Shown here piece after piece: positions 53,408 to 53,442 of a stretch of DNA of 53,442 nucleotides (its first letter is position 1; each line of letters starts with the position of its first letter). The stretch spans positions 1 through 53,442 of the forward strand of contig VGAE01000009.1 in the NCBI GenBank assembly GCA_016870975.1, written 5' to 3'. Source of the stretch: Actinomycetota bacterium. GTDB taxonomy: Bacteria > Actinomycetota > Actinomycetes > Nanopelagicales > Nanopelagicaceae. Position numbers and translations under genes: made by a program. The notes below the pieces were generated by a model, which worked only from the letters and a program-made list of their open reading frames with translations, was not told the DNA's origin and did no database searches.

Positions 53408-53442
53408 TGCGCTAAATCGCTACGAAGTTGACTGGTGCCCCG
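53404..53442 (-). CDS. C-terminal end of an upstream gene (partial, unidentified)
   Basis: The minus-strand frame from the window edge reads RGTSQLRSDLAQ and a TGA at 53406-53404, overlapping the tyrA ATG as ATGA. This overlap matches the style of the operon. rluB often precedes tyrA-cmk-der in Actinobacteria, but twelve residues cannot confirm it. Confidence 0.4.
   Translation of the reverse strand, partial: RGTSQLRSDLAQ

Noticed and set aside
1-53442. Insertion sequences, prophage, CRISPR, toxin-antitoxin or biosynthetic islands
   Set aside because: No transposase, integrase, repeat array or foreign-looking block was seen; nearly all genes belong to conserved actinobacterial neighbourhoods.

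Overview
The window reads as a gene-dense chromosome segment of a low-GC, streamlined actinobacterium. Base composition looks mid-40s % GC by eye (not counted). Actinobacterial marker genes are frequent: mshC (mycothiol), pafB/pafC, mihF, a BldD-type regulator, garA, ftsR, DUF3090 and SCO1664-family genes, a helicase-dead PriA, and a PAC2 protein. Low GC, 4-8 nt gene overlaps, almost no intergenic space and eroded genes suggest a free-living genome-reduced lineage such as the freshwater acI group (Nanopelagicales, e.g. Planktophila). That placement is inference. No insertion sequence, prophage, CRISPR array, rRNA or replication origin is visible.

Layout. (1) 1-20026, almost all plus strand: aroQ end, efp, nusB; a BldD regulator broken into two ORFs on the minus strand; the pyrimidine operon pyrR-pyrB-pyrC-carA-carB-pyrK-pyrD-pyrF behind a PyrR-binding hairpin; then mihF, gmk, rpoZ, coaBC, metK, priA, def, fmt, rsmB, rpe. 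This is the classical actinobacterial order. (2) 20001-28221: serB with its ACT domain as a separate gene, an ABC ATPase, ung, a purine permease, two membrane proteins, an alcohol dehydrogenase remnant, tdk, apt, tRNA-Leu(GAG), an M20 peptidase. (3) 28222-44184: an aldo/keto reductase, the unit PGM-DUF3090-SCO1664-mshC, PAC2, a truncated metH, a HAD hydrolase, trmI, a lipoprotein FKBP, pafBC, tatAC, a diacylglycerol-kinase-like gene, helY, a 5'-3' exonuclease, lnt. The Pup-proteasome cluster expected between trmI and pafB is absent. (4) 44200-53442, minus strand: gcvP, a MerR regulator, DUF151, ftsR, garA, gcvH, pgsA, tRNA-Pro(GGG), a cmk-der fusion, tyrA.

How it works together. UMP synthesis is complete from bicarbonate to UMP, with PyrR as likely translational regulator. 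Nucleotide salvage (apt, tdk, purine permease), translation start and end processing (def, fmt, efp), one-carbon and glycine metabolism (metK, gcvP, gcvH), protein export (tatAC, lnt) and DNA-damage response (pafBC, ung) surround it.

The strongest unexpected signals are: BldD split by one base at a GGG run, next to a perfect Shine-Dalgarno, with its c-di-GMP motif intact; a recurrent TANNNT box placed 5-8 nt before start codons at nearly every transcription-unit head (leaderless mRNA), which also re-positions several starts; and erosion scars (metH, alcohol dehydrogenase, proteasome cluster, GarA phospho-motif). No gap over 300 bases lacks a gene.
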